Shown here piece by piece: positions 26,817 through 34,658 of a stretch of 64,000 nucleotides of DNA. The position numbers and the translations under genes were made by a program. The stretch's first letter is position 1. Each line of letters starts with the position of its first letter. The notes beneath the pieces were generated by a model, which was given only the letters and a program-made list of their open reading frames with translations, had not been told where the DNA came from and searched no databases. Source of the stretch: Pseudomonas pudica (GTDB lineage: Bacteria; Pseudomonadota; Gammaproteobacteria; Pseudomonadales; Pseudomonadaceae); contig NZ_JADLJS010000023.1 in NCBI RefSeq assembly GCF_015680405.1, positions 1 to 64,000 of the forward strand, written 5' to 3'.

Positions 26817-27512
26817 GTGGAAGCTAACGTCGTCGACCATACCTCCATGTGGAGTCTGGTCAGCAATGCCAGCGTGTTGGTACAGCTGGTAATGCTGACC
26901 CTGGTGGCCGCCTCGGTCACCTCATGGGTCATGATCTTCCAGCGCAGCACCATGCTGCGCGCCGGTCGTCGTGCGCTGGATGCCTTCGAGGAGCGCTTCT
27001 GGTCGGGCATCGACCTGTCCAAGCTGTACCGCCAGGCAGGCAGCAACCCAGACCCGGATTCCGGTGTCGAGCAGGTCTTCCGTGCCGGCTTCAAGGAATT
27101 CTCGCGCCTGCGCCAGCAGCCGGGCGTCGACCCGGACGCGGTCATGGAGGGTGTTGCCCGTGCCATGCGCGTAGCCATCTCGCGCGAGGAAGAAAAGCTC
27201 GAGCAGAGCCTGCCATTCCTGGCCACCGTCGGTTCGACCAGCCCGTACATCGGCCTGTTCGGTACCGTATGGGGCATCATGAACTCCTTCCGCGGCCTGG
27301 CCAGCGCCCAGCAGGCCACCCTGGCCACGGTTGCCCCGGGTATCGCCGAAGCGCTGATCGCCACCGCCATCGGCCTGTTCGCGGCAATCCCGGCGGTTAT
27401 CGCCTACAACCGCTTCTCTGCCCGCAGCGAAGTGCTGATCGGCCGTTACTACACCTTCGCCGACGAGTTCCAGGCGATCCTGCACCGCAAAGTGCACACC
27501 AGCGAAGAGTAA
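26817..27512 (+). CDS. tolQ: Tol-Pal energiser subunit TolQ
   Basis: 231 residues, GTG start. Three membrane segments (about 15-37, 137-160 and 170-195) as in ExbB/MotA-type proton channels, with the family stretch GLFGTVWGIMNSFRGL. With TolR it uses the proton gradient to drive TolA at the division site. Starts 2 nt after ybgC. Confidence 0.96.
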   Translation: MEANVVDHTSMWSLVSNASVLVQLVMLTLVAASVTSWVMIFQRSTMLRAGRRALDAFEERFWSGIDLSKLYRQAGSNPDPDSGVEQVFRAGFKEFSRLRQQPGVDPDAVMEGVARAMRVAISREEEKLEQSLPFLATVGSTSPYIGLFGTVWGIMNSFRGLASAQQATLATVAPGIAEALIATAIGLFAAIPAVIAYNRFSARSEVLIGRYYTFADEFQAILHRKVHTSEE

Positions 27513-27526
27513 TCAGGTAGAAGCCC

Positions 27527-27979
27527 ATGGCCCGAGTTCGCCACAAACGCAAGCCCGTCGCCGAGATGAACGTGGTGCCCTACATCGACGTGATGCTGGT
27601 ACTGCTGGTCATCTTCATGGTGACGGCGCCCATGCTCAACCAGGGCGTGAAGGTAGACCTGCCCAAGGTATCCAGTGAAGCCTTGCCGCAGGACAACAAC
27701 GTCCAGATCCTCACCATCTCCATCAGGGCCGACAAGACCTACTACTGGAACCTTGGCAGCGAAGTCGATACCGACAAGCAGATGGACAAGGCCATGACCT
27801 TGCCTGCCATGACCGACGCGGTGACCAAGATCATTGCCGCCGGCCGTGACCAGGGCAAGCAGACCCAGGTGTTCATTCGTGGCGACAAGGCTGTCGACTA
27901 TGGCGCGGTCATGGGTGCCATGGGCGGGTTGCAGAAGGCCGGTGTCGGTAACGTTGGCCTGATTACCGAGGCGCCCTGA
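27527..27979 (+). CDS. tolR: Tol-Pal energiser subunit TolR
   Basis: 150 residues. One membrane helix (about 17-37) bearing the essential Asp21 (VPYIDVMLVLLVIFMV), followed by a periplasmic domain that can bind peptidoglycan. Its stop overlaps the tolA start by 1 nt (TGATG). Confidence 0.96.
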   Translation: MARVRHKRKPVAEMNVVPYIDVMLVLLVIFMVTAPMLNQGVKVDLPKVSSEALPQDNNVQILTISIRADKTYYWNLGSEVDTDKQMDKAMTLPAMTDAVTKIIAAGRDQGKQTQVFIRGDKAVDYGAVMGAMGGLQKAGVGNVGLITEAP

Positions 27980-29076
27980 TGCAACAGCGAGAGCCATCCG
28001 CCTCGGAAAGCTACTTCTGGCCCAGTATCTGGGCCATCGGCCTGCATGTGCTGGTGTTCGCCCTGCTGTTCGTCAGTTTTGCCATGACGCCTGAGCTGCC
28101 GCCATCCAAGCCGATCGTCCAGGCTACCCTGTACCAGCTCAAGTCCAAGAGCCAGGCGACCACCCAGACCAATCAGAAGATTGCCGGGGAAGCGAAGAAA
28201 ACCGCTTCGCGCCAGACCGAGGTCGAGCAGCTGGAACAGAAGAAGGTCGAGCAGGAGGCCGTGAAGGCCGCGGAACAAAAGAAAGCCGACGCCGCTCAAA
28301 AGGCCGAAGAGGCTCGCGAGGCCGCCGAAGCCAAGAAAGCCGAGGCAGCTGCCGAAGCCGCAGAGGCCAAGAAAGCAGCAGAAGCCAAGAAGGCCGAAGA
28401 GGCGAAGAAGGCTGCCGAGAAGCAGCAGGCCGACATCGCCAAGAAGAAGGCCGAGGAAGAAAAGAAAAAAGCCGAGGAAGAGGCCAAGAAAGAGGCCGCT
28501 GAAGAGGCGAAGAAAAAAGCCGCCGAGGACGCCAAGAAAAAGGCGGCCGAAGAGGCCAAGAAGAAAGCAGCCGAGGACGCCAAGAAGAAAGCGGCGGCCG
28601 AGGAAGCGAAGAAGAAGGCAGCTGAAGAGGCCAAGAAAAAGGCCGCTGCAGATGCCCAGAAGAAAAAGGCACAGGAAGCGGCCCGCAAGGCGGCGGAAGA
28701 CAAGAAAGCCCAGGCCCTGGCCGAGCTGTTGTCCGATACCACCGAACGGCAGCAGGCGCTGGCCGACGAGCAGGGCGACCAGGTGGCCGGCGACTTCGAC
28801 GACCTGATCCGCATGCGCGCGGCCGAGGGCTGGGCACGTCCGCCTTCCGCGCGCAAGGGCATGACGGTGGTCCTGCAGATCAACATGTTGCCGGACGGTA
28901 CCATCACCAGCGTCAGCGTGGCCCGGTCCAGTGGTGACGGCCCGTACGACAGCTCGGCGGTGGCAGCAGTGAAGAACATCGGTCGACTGACCGAGATGCA
29001 GGGTATGAAGCCGAGCGATTTCAACCAATATCGTTCGTTCAAGATGACATTTACACCTGAGGATCTAGCGTTGTGA
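27979..29076 (+). CDS. tolA: Tol-Pal linker protein TolA
   Basis: 365 residues. N-terminal membrane helix (about 15-34), a long Ala/Lys/Glu-rich coiled region (about 55-240) that spans the periplasm, and a C-terminal globular domain (about 250-365) that contacts TolB and Pal; its conserved pattern is seen in RMRAAEGWARPPSARKGM. The charged repeat resembles the Lys/Glu tail of the DUF5666 protein but has an A/K/E rather than E/K/V rhythm. Confidence 0.95.
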   Translation: MQQREPSASESYFWPSIWAIGLHVLVFALLFVSFAMTPELPPSKPIVQATLYQLKSKSQATTQTNQKIAGEAKKTASRQTEVEQLEQKKVEQEAVKAAEQKKADAAQKAEEAREAAEAKKAEAAAEAAEAKKAAEAKKAEEAKKAAEKQQADIAKKKAEEEKKKAEEEAKKEAAEEAKKKAAEDAKKKAAEEAKKKAAEDAKKKAAAEEAKKKAAEEAKKKAAADAQKKKAQEAARKAAEDKKAQALAELLSDTTERQQALADEQGDQVAGDFDDLIRMRAAEGWARPPSARKGMTVVLQINMLPDGTITSVSVARSSGDGPYDSSAVAAVKNIGRLTEMQGMKPSDFNQYRSFKMTFTPEDLAL

Positions 29077-30374
29077 TTAAACGTCTGAGAGGACTGCTGG
29101 TCATGCTGTGCTGCGTGGCAGGCATGGCCGTGGCAGAGGAAAAGAACATCCTGGTCACCAGCGGCAGCGACCGGGCCACGCCCATCGCGGTAGTGCCGTT
29201 CGGTCTGCAGGGCGGCAGCGTGCTGCCGGAAGACATGGCCGACATCATCGGCAACGACCTGCGCAACTCCGGCTACTACTCGCCGATTCCGCGGCAGAAC
29301 ATGATCAGCCAGCCGTCGCAGGCCAGCGAAGTGATCTTCCGTGACTGGAAAGCGCTGGGCGCACAGTACGTGATGGTCGGCAGCATCGTGCCGTCCGGCG
29401 GTCGCCTGCAGGTGCAGTACGCACTGTTCAACGTCGCCACCGAGCAGCAAGTGCTGACCGGTAGCGTCGCGGGCAGCGTCGACCAGCTGCGCGACATGGC
29501 GCACTACATCGCCGACCAGTCGTTCGAGAAGCTCACCGGCATCAAGGGGGCGTTCTCCACCCGCATGCTGTACGTGACGGCCGAGCGCTTCTCCACCAAC
29601 AACACCCGCTATACCCTGCAGCGTTCGGACTACGACGGTGCACGTGCGGTTACCCTGCTGCAATCGCGCGAGCCCATCCTGTCGCCGCGCTTTGCTCCGG
29701 ATGGCAAGCGCATCGCCTATGTTTCGTTCGAGCAGAAGCGCCCGCGCATCTTCGTCCAGCACATCGATACCGGTCGCCGCGAGCAGGTCACCAACTTCGA
29801 AGGCCTGAACGGTGCGCCAGCCTGGTCGCCGGACGGCACGCGCCTGGCGTTCGTGCTGTCGAAGGACGGCAACCCGGACATCTACGTTATGAACGTGGCT
29901 TCGCGCCAGATCAGCCGTGTCACTGCCGGCCCGGGCATCAACACCGAGCCGTTCTGGGGCAAGGATGGCAACACCCTGTACTTCACCTCCGACCGCGGCG
30001 GCAAGCCACAGATCTACAAGCAGTCGGTCAGTGGCGGTGGTGCCGAGCGTGTAACTTTCGTGGGTAACTACAACGCCAACCCGAAACTGTCGGCGGACGA
30101 AAAGACCCTGGTGATGATCCATCGCCAGCAGGGCTTCACCAACTTCAAAGTTGCAGCCCAGGATTTGCAGCGCGGAAGTGTAAAGATTCTCTCGGAAACG
30201 AGTCTTGATGAGTCACCCACTGTTGCGCCAAACGGCACCATGCTAATCTACGCCACCCGCCAGCAGGGCCGGGGAGTCTTGATGCTCGTGTCGCTTAATG
30301 GCCGCGTGAGGCTCCCACTTCCTACCGCTCAAGGCGAAGTCAGAGAACCGTCCTGGTCCCCTTACCTGAACTGA
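29073..30374 (+). CDS. tolB: Tol-Pal periplasmic protein TolB
   Basis: 433 residues from a GTG that overlaps the tolA stop (GTGA). Signal peptide about 1-21, N-terminal domain, then a six-bladed propeller with repeated FAPDGKRIAYVSFE / WSPDGTRLAFV / DRGGKPQIY units. TolB shuttles between TolA and Pal. Confidence 0.97.
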   Translation: MIKRLRGLLVMLCCVAGMAVAEEKNILVTSGSDRATPIAVVPFGLQGGSVLPEDMADIIGNDLRNSGYYSPIPRQNMISQPSQASEVIFRDWKALGAQYVMVGSIVPSGGRLQVQYALFNVATEQQVLTGSVAGSVDQLRDMAHYIADQSFEKLTGIKGAFSTRMLYVTAERFSTNNTRYTLQRSDYDGARAVTLLQSREPILSPRFAPDGKRIAYVSFEQKRPRIFVQHIDTGRREQVTNFEGLNGAPAWSPDGTRLAFVLSKDGNPDIYVMNVASRQISRVTAGPGINTEPFWGKDGNTLYFTSDRGGKPQIYKQSVSGGGAERVTFVGNYNANPKLSADEKTLVMIHRQQGFTNFKVAAQDLQRGSVKILSETSLDESPTVAPNGTMLIYATRQQGRGVLMLVSLNGRVRLPLPTAQGEVREPSWSPYLN

Positions 30375-30427
30375 TTGCGGCGTAATACTTTTGCTTAACA
30401 CACTGGGGTTTCATTAGGAGTTTCACG

Positions 30428-30928
30428 ATGGAAATGCTGAAGTTTGGTAAATTTGCTGCGCTGGCTCTGGCCATGGCCGTAGCTGTAGGTTGCTCCTCGA
30501 AGGGCGGTGACAACGCAGGCGAAGGCGCTGCTGTAGATCCGAACGCTGGCTACGGTGCCAACACTGGCGCTGTTGACGGCTCCCTGAGCGAAGAAGCTGC
30601 CCTGCGCGCAATCACCACCTTCTACTTCGAATACGACAGCTCGGACCTGAAGCCAGAAGCCATGCGCGCTCTGGACGTTCACGCCAAGGACCTGAAAGCC
30701 AACGGCAACCGCGTTGTTCTGGAAGGCAACACCGACGAGCGCGGCACCCGCGAGTACAACATGGCTCTGGGTGAGCGTCGTGCCAAGGCCGTTCAGCGCT
30801 ACCTGGTTCTGCAGGGCGTTTCCCCTGCTCAGCTGGAACTGGTCTCCTACGGTGAAGAGCGTCCGGTTGCCACTGGCAACGACGAGCAGTCCTGGGCTCA
30901 GAACCGTCGCGTAGAACTGCGTAAGTAA
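30428..30928 (+). CDS. oprL: Peptidoglycan-associated lipoprotein OprL (Pal)
   Basis: 166 residues. Lipobox AVAVGC puts the lipidated Cys at 22; a Gly/Asn-rich linker leads to the OmpA-like domain with [21 protein letters not shown], the diaminopimelate-binding loop. It anchors the outer membrane to peptidoglycan. The 53-nt gap after tolB holds a possible TAATACT -10 and an AGGAG. P. putida is known to transcribe oprL from its own promoter apart from the ybgC-tolQRAB unit. Confidence 0.97.
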
Positions 30929-30934
30929 GTTCTC

Positions 30935-31741
30935 ATGCGTATGTGCCGCCGTGTAGTAACCGTCCTCGCACTCAGCCTGCCGCTCGCGGCCTGGGCTGAG
31001 GTCCCTGTAGTTGATGACAACGCAGGCAGTTATCCGCCTGCGGGTTATGGCACGAGCGGCGCCTATGCCGGGTCAGGGGCTTCGGCCCCTGCCTCTGCAC
31101 AGGGCCAGCTGTTCATGCAGCTGCAACAGATGCAGGATCAGCTTTCCCGCCAGCAAGGCATCATCGAAGAGCTGCAGAACGATGTGTCGCGCATGAAGCA
31201 GGAAAACCTGGAGCGTTACCAGGACCTGGACCGTCGCATCAACAGTGGCGCCGCGCCTGCCGCGACCCCTGACAATTCCTCCGGTGGTGGTGCCTCCAAT
31301 GCCGCCCCCGATGCAGCAGCAGGTGCTGCTGCGCAACAACCGGCCGCCAGTAGCGAGCCCGGTGATCCGGCGAAAGAAAAGCTCTACTACGATGCCGCTT
31401 TCGACCTGATCAAGCAGAAAGACTTCGACAAGGCCAGCCAGGCGTTCAGCGCCTTCCTGCGCAAGTACCCTAACAGCCAGTACGCCGGAAATGCCCAGTA
31501 CTGGTTGGGTGAAGTTAACCTGGCCAAGGGCGACCTGCCTGCTGCCAGCCAGGCGTTCGCCCAGGTCAGTCAGAAGTATCCGAAGCACAGCAAGGTGCCG
31601 GACTCGCTGTACAAGCTGGCCGACGTCGAGCGCCGCATGGGCCACACCGACAAGGTCAAGGGTATCCTGCAGCAGGTCATTACCCAGTACCCTGGCACCT
31701 CGGCCGCGCAACTGGCCCAGCGAGACCTGCAGAAGCTCTAA
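30935..31741 (+). CDS. cpoB: Cell-division coordinator CpoB (YbgF)
   Basis: 268 residues. Signal peptide about 1-21 (ending AAWA), a trimeric coiled coil (about 48-95), an Ala/Pro/Ser linker, and three TPR units at the C-terminus (YYDAAFDLIKQKDFDKA..., AQYWLGEVNLAKGD..., YKLADVERRMG). CpoB couples PBP1B activity with Tol-driven constriction. It begins 6 nt after oprL and ends at a terminator. Confidence 0.95.
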   Translation: MRMCRRVVTVLALSLPLAAWAEVPVVDDNAGSYPPAGYGTSGAYAGSGASAPASAQGQLFMQLQQMQDQLSRQQGIIEELQNDVSRMKQENLERYQDLDRRINSGAAPAATPDNSSGGGASNAAPDAAAGAAAQQPAASSEPGDPAKEKLYYDAAFDLIKQKDFDKASQAFSAFLRKYPNSQYAGNAQYWLGEVNLAKGDLPAASQAFAQVSQKYPKHSKVPDSLYKLADVERRMGHTDKVKGILQQVITQYPGTSAAQLAQRDLQKL

Positions 31742-31756
31742 GCCGTACCGTTTGAA

Positions 31757-31785
31757 AGAAACCCGCGCCTGTCGCGGGTTTTTTC
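31757..31785 (+). terminator. Terminator of the oprL-cpoB unit
   Basis: AACCCGCG / CGCGGGTT stem (31760-31767 with 31773-31780) with a 5-nt loop and a run of T residues. It starts 15 nt after the cpoB stop. Confidence 0.9.
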
Positions 31786-31822
31786 GTTAGAATCACTGCC
31801 CTTTTTTCGTAAACACGCTGCT

Positions 31823-31891
31823 GCGGATAACGCTATGTCGAGTCCGCGACAGTGCCTGACGGAGGCGGACAGCCTGTTTAGCTGTCACGCC
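31823..31891 (+). promoter_or_regulatory. Structured leader of queE (two hairpins)
   Basis: Hairpin 1: GCGGA (31823-31827) with TCCGC (31843-31847). Hairpin 2: GGCG-GACAGC (31864-31873) with GCTGTC-a-CGCC (31881-31891), 10 bp with one bulge, ending 10 nt before the queE ATG. There is no match to the preQ1-I consensus. A TAGAAT at about 31787-31792 could be the -10. Translational control is a hypothesis only. Confidence 0.35.
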
Positions 31892-31901
31892 CGTGGCGAG
31901 C

Positions 31902-32549
31902 ATGCAAGACACATTACGCATCACCGAAGTCTTTTACTCCTTGCAGGGTGAAACGCGAACGGCTGGGTTGCCCACGGTTTTCGTGCGCCTCACCGGTTGC
32001 CCCCTGCGCTGCCAGTACTGTGACAGTGCCTATGCCTTCAGTGGCGGTACCGTTCGCACCCTCGATTCGATCCTTGAGCAGGTCGCCGGCTTCAAGCCGC
32101 GCTACGTCTGTGTCACCGGTGGCGAGCCACTGGCCCAGCCCAACGCCTTACCGCTGTTGCAGCGCCTGTGTGACGCCGGTTACGAGGTGTCGCTGGAAAC
32201 CAGCGGTGCGCTGGATATTGCCGGCACCGACACCCGCGTCAGCCGCGTGGTCGACTTGAAGACCCCTGGCTCCGAAGAGTCGCACCGTAACCGCTACGAG
32301 AACATCGAACAGCTGACCCGCAACGACCAGGTCAAGTTCGTTATCTGTTCCCGCGAGGACTACGACTGGGCGGTCTCCAAGCTGATCCAGTACAACCTGG
32401 CAGAGCGTGCCGGCGAGGTGTTGTTCTCGCCCAGCCACCACCAGGTAAACGCCAGCGAGCTGGCGGACTGGATCGTCGCCGACAACCTGCCCGTACGCTT
32501 CCAGCTGCAGCTGCACAAGCTGCTGTGGAACGACGAACCCGGACGTTGA
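31902..32549 (+). CDS. queE: 7-carboxy-7-deazaguanine synthase QueE
   Basis: 215 residues from the ATG at 31902; a GTG three codons upstream is possible but the family starts near QDTLRITEVF. Radical-SAM enzyme with CPLRCQYC binding the 4Fe-4S cluster and the GGEPL motif. It converts carboxytetrahydropterin to CDG in queuosine and 7-deazaguanine synthesis. Followed by queC after 17 nt; QueE makes the substrate of QueC. Confidence 0.95.
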   Translation: MQDTLRITEVFYSLQGETRTAGLPTVFVRLTGCPLRCQYCDSAYAFSGGTVRTLDSILEQVAGFKPRYVCVTGGEPLAQPNALPLLQRLCDAGYEVSLETSGALDIAGTDTRVSRVVDLKTPGSEESHRNRYENIEQLTRNDQVKFVICSREDYDWAVSKLIQYNLAERAGEVLFSPSHHQVNASELADWIVADNLPVRFQLQLHKLLWNDEPGR

Positions 32550-32566
32550 TTGAGGAGCAAGCACAG

Positions 32567-33241
32567 ATGACCGAAAAACGCGCAGTAATCCTGTTGTCCG
32601 GCGGCCTGGACTCGGCCACCGTGGTCGCCATGGCCAAGGCCGAAGGCTACAGCTGCTACACCATGAGTTTCGACTACGGCCAGCGCCACCGCGCGGAACT
32701 GAACGCCGCAGCCCGCGTAGCCCGCAACCTGAGTGTGGTCGAACACAAGGTGATTGGCCTGAACCTGGATGGCATCGGCGGCTCGGCATTGACCGACAGC
32801 AGCATCGACGTGCCGGAAACCCCGGGTGAAGGTATCCCGGTCACCTACGTACCGGCGCGCAACACCGTATTCCTGTCCCTGGCCCTGGGCTGGGCAGAGG
32901 TGCTTGAAGCCCGTGACATCTTCATTGGTGTGAATGCCGTGGATTACTCCGGCTACCCCGATTGCCGCCCCGAGTTCGTCGAAGCCTTCGAGCGCATGGC
33001 CAACCTTGCGACCAAGGCCGGTGTCGAAGGGCAGGGCTTCCGTATACGGGCACCGCTGCAGAACATGAGCAAGGCGCAGATCGTGCAGGCCGGTATGGCT
33101 CGTGGCGTGGATTACAGCCTGACCGTTTCCTGCTACCAGGCCGATGATGACGGCCGTGCCTGCGGCAAATGTGACAGCTGCCGCCTGCGTGCCGACGGCT
33201 TCAAGGCCGCCGGAGTCGAAGACCCGACGCGTTACTTTTGA
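32567..33241 (+). CDS. queC: 7-cyano-7-deazaguanine (preQ0) synthase QueC
   Basis: 224 residues from the ATG at 32567 with GAGGAG upstream. ATP-pyrophosphatase loop LSGGLDSATV (about 9-18), and a C-terminal zinc site built from SCYQ and CGKCDSC. It converts CDG to preQ0 using ATP and ammonia. End of the queEC operon. Confidence 0.96.
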   Translation: MTEKRAVILLSGGLDSATVVAMAKAEGYSCYTMSFDYGQRHRAELNAAARVARNLSVVEHKVIGLNLDGIGGSALTDSSIDVPETPGEGIPVTYVPARNTVFLSLALGWAEVLEARDIFIGVNAVDYSGYPDCRPEFVEAFERMANLATKAGVEGQGFRIRAPLQNMSKAQIVQAGMARGVDYSLTVSCYQADDDGRACGKCDSCRLRADGFKAAGVEDPTRYF

Positions 33242-33259
33242 AAAAAGTTTGATGGGGTG

Positions 33260-33287
33260 TTGATTTCCCGTTAGAAATCAGTATTAT
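33260..33287 (+). promoter_or_regulatory. Promoter of tRNA-Lys
   Basis: TTGATT (33260-33265), 16-nt spacer, TATTAT (33282-33287), 14 nt before the tRNA. Confidence 0.6.
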
Positions 33288-33301
33288 ACGCGCCATCCAA
33301 C

Positions 33302-33377
33302 GGGTCGTTAGCTCAGTTGGTAGAGCAGTTGGCTTTTAACCAATTGGTCGTAGGTTCGAATCCTACACGACCCACCA
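33302..33377 (+). tRNA. tRNA-Lys (TTT)
   Basis: 76 nt with CCA encoded. GGGTCGT pairs with ACGACCC, D-loop AGCTCAGTTGGTAGAGC, anticodon loop CTTTTAA giving TTT, T-loop TTCGAAT. Confidence 0.98.
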
Positions 33378-33390
33378 TATGCAGTACGTC

Positions 33391-33430
33391 AAAGCCCGCT
33401 ACCGGCAACGGTGGCGGGCTTTTTCGTTTT
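33391..33430 (+). terminator. Terminator of tRNA-Lys
   Basis: AAAGCCCGC(T)ACC / GGT(G)GCGGGCTTT stem with a run of T (TTTTTCGTTTT), 13 nt after the tRNA. Confidence 0.9.
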
Positions 33431-33467
33431 CCGTTGGCCGAGTTTTATTGCTCGGTTTGCTCGATCG

Positions 33468-33521
33468 CCTGTAGGAGCGGCCTTGCGTCGCGATGGGGCT
33501 GCGCAAGGCCGCTCCTACAGG
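33468..33521. repeat. REP element, 20-bp perfect inverted repeat
   Basis: CCTGTAGGAGCGGCCTTGCG (33468-33487) and its exact inverse (33502-33521), of the same subtype as the copies at 20231 and 44472. It lies at the end of the tRNA-Lys unit, facing a converging gene. Confidence 0.9.
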
Positions 33522-33543
33522 GGCTGTGCAGACTCCAGATGCC

Positions 33544-34503
33544 TTATTCAGCCCACTCCGGATCCCCTGTAAACACCACCGTCAGCCAACGGTCCGGCCC
33601 TTCACCACCCACGGCATCACCGATCTCGTTGCGCCACGCATCCCATTCATCGATGGTTTTCGCGGCCATTGCTTTCGGCACGATGAAATACAGTTCGATC
33701 TCCCGCGAGCGCCCGACCTTGGCCACATAGGCGCGGTATGACTGCAGCCCGTGGCGGGCAACGAAGGCCTTGGCGACTTCATCCACGTGCAGCTTGAGGT
33801 CACCAGGGGTCACCAGGAAAATTTCCGAAAGGGCCTGGCGCACCACCGACATCGGCAGTGGCACGATCACCAGGCAGACCAGCGCCAGCACCGCCGGGTC
33901 GATATACGGCGACACCCACTCCAGCGATGTACCCTGCACTGCATAGCCAAAGCAGAACGCGATCAGCAGCGCGGCGGTGATGCTGGCCGACATCACCCAG
34001 CCCTTGACGTCCATGCGCACGAAATCCGAGCCCAGCTTGCGGTTGGCGCGGGCCTCGACAATCGCGATGGTCACGCAGGCGATCACGGTCAGCACCGCGT
34101 AGACCATGGCGATGCCGAACTCCAGGTGACGCCCGCCTTGCAGCAGGCTGCTGACGGCGTTGATCAGTGCATAGATGGCCACGCCGCTGAGCAGGATGCC
34201 GTTGAGCGCCAGCACCATAGGCTCCAGGTGCCAGAAGCCCATGGTAAAGCGCTCTCGCAACTTGCGTGACATCTGCACGCTGGTGGTGTGCGCGGTAATC
34301 AGCCTGACCACTACCAGCGACAGCCCGCTCATGCTGGCATCGACCAGCGAATAGACGCCGTCGAACACGATGGAGAACGAGCCGGAGGCCAGGCCGAAGG
34401 CGATGCCGATGATGGCAATGAACAGGGTGACGGCGATCGAGGTGCGTAACAGGCCCTGTTCGCTGGTGATGTCGAAGAAGGTGGATCTGGTTGGGTTTTG
34501 CAT
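33544..34503 (-). CDS. Cation-diffusion-facilitator-like transporter
   Basis: 319 residues. Six membrane segments in the first two thirds and a cytosolic C-terminal domain, as in CDF transporters. The metal-site helix reads FDGVYSLVDASMSGL, with two Asp residues four apart in place of the His-x3-Asp of zinc exporters, and a second site in FVRMDVKGW. That pattern would fit iron or manganese better than zinc, but this is inference. Alone, between two REP elements. Confidence 0.75.
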   Translation of the reverse strand: MQNPTRSTFFDITSEQGLLRTSIAVTLFIAIIGIAFGLASGSFSIVFDGVYSLVDASMSGLSLVVVRLITAHTTSVQMSRKLRERFTMGFWHLEPMVLALNGILLSGVAIYALINAVSSLLQGGRHLEFGIAMVYAVLTVIACVTIAIVEARANRKLGSDFVRMDVKGWVMSASITAALLIAFCFGYAVQGTSLEWVSPYIDPAVLALVCLVIVPLPMSVVRQALSEIFLVTPGDLKLHVDEVAKAFVARHGLQSYRAYVAKVGRSREIELYFIVPKAMAAKTIDEWDAWRNEIGDAVGGEGPDRWLTVVFTGDPEWAE

Positions 34504-34539
34504 AAATTGTGCTCTAGAAGAAACGGTGATGCTGAATTG

Positions 34540-34658
34540 CCTGTCAGGGCCTCTTCACGGGTGAACGCGCTCCCACAGGCTGGCGTCGCCTTCGAGATCG
34601 GCGCAAAACCCTGTGGGAGCGGGTTCACCCGCGAAGAAGGCGCACCGGCCCTGACAGG
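34540..34658. repeat. REP pair abutting the chemoreceptor stop codon
   Basis: Outer arms CCTGTCAGGGCC (34540-34551) and GGCCCTGACAGG (34647-34658) are exact inverted copies enclosing two facing REP cores. The right end touches the TAA of the chemoreceptor gene. Confidence 0.9.

Noticed and set aside
28100..28740. Frame-disrupting or artificial Lys/Ala repeat in tolA
   Set aside because: This low-complexity coil is normal for TolA and keeps a single open frame to the C-terminal domain.
31786..31901. preQ1-I riboswitch upstream of queE
   Set aside because: The leader lacks the conserved pseudoknot sequence and A-rich tail, so it is only reported as a structured leader.
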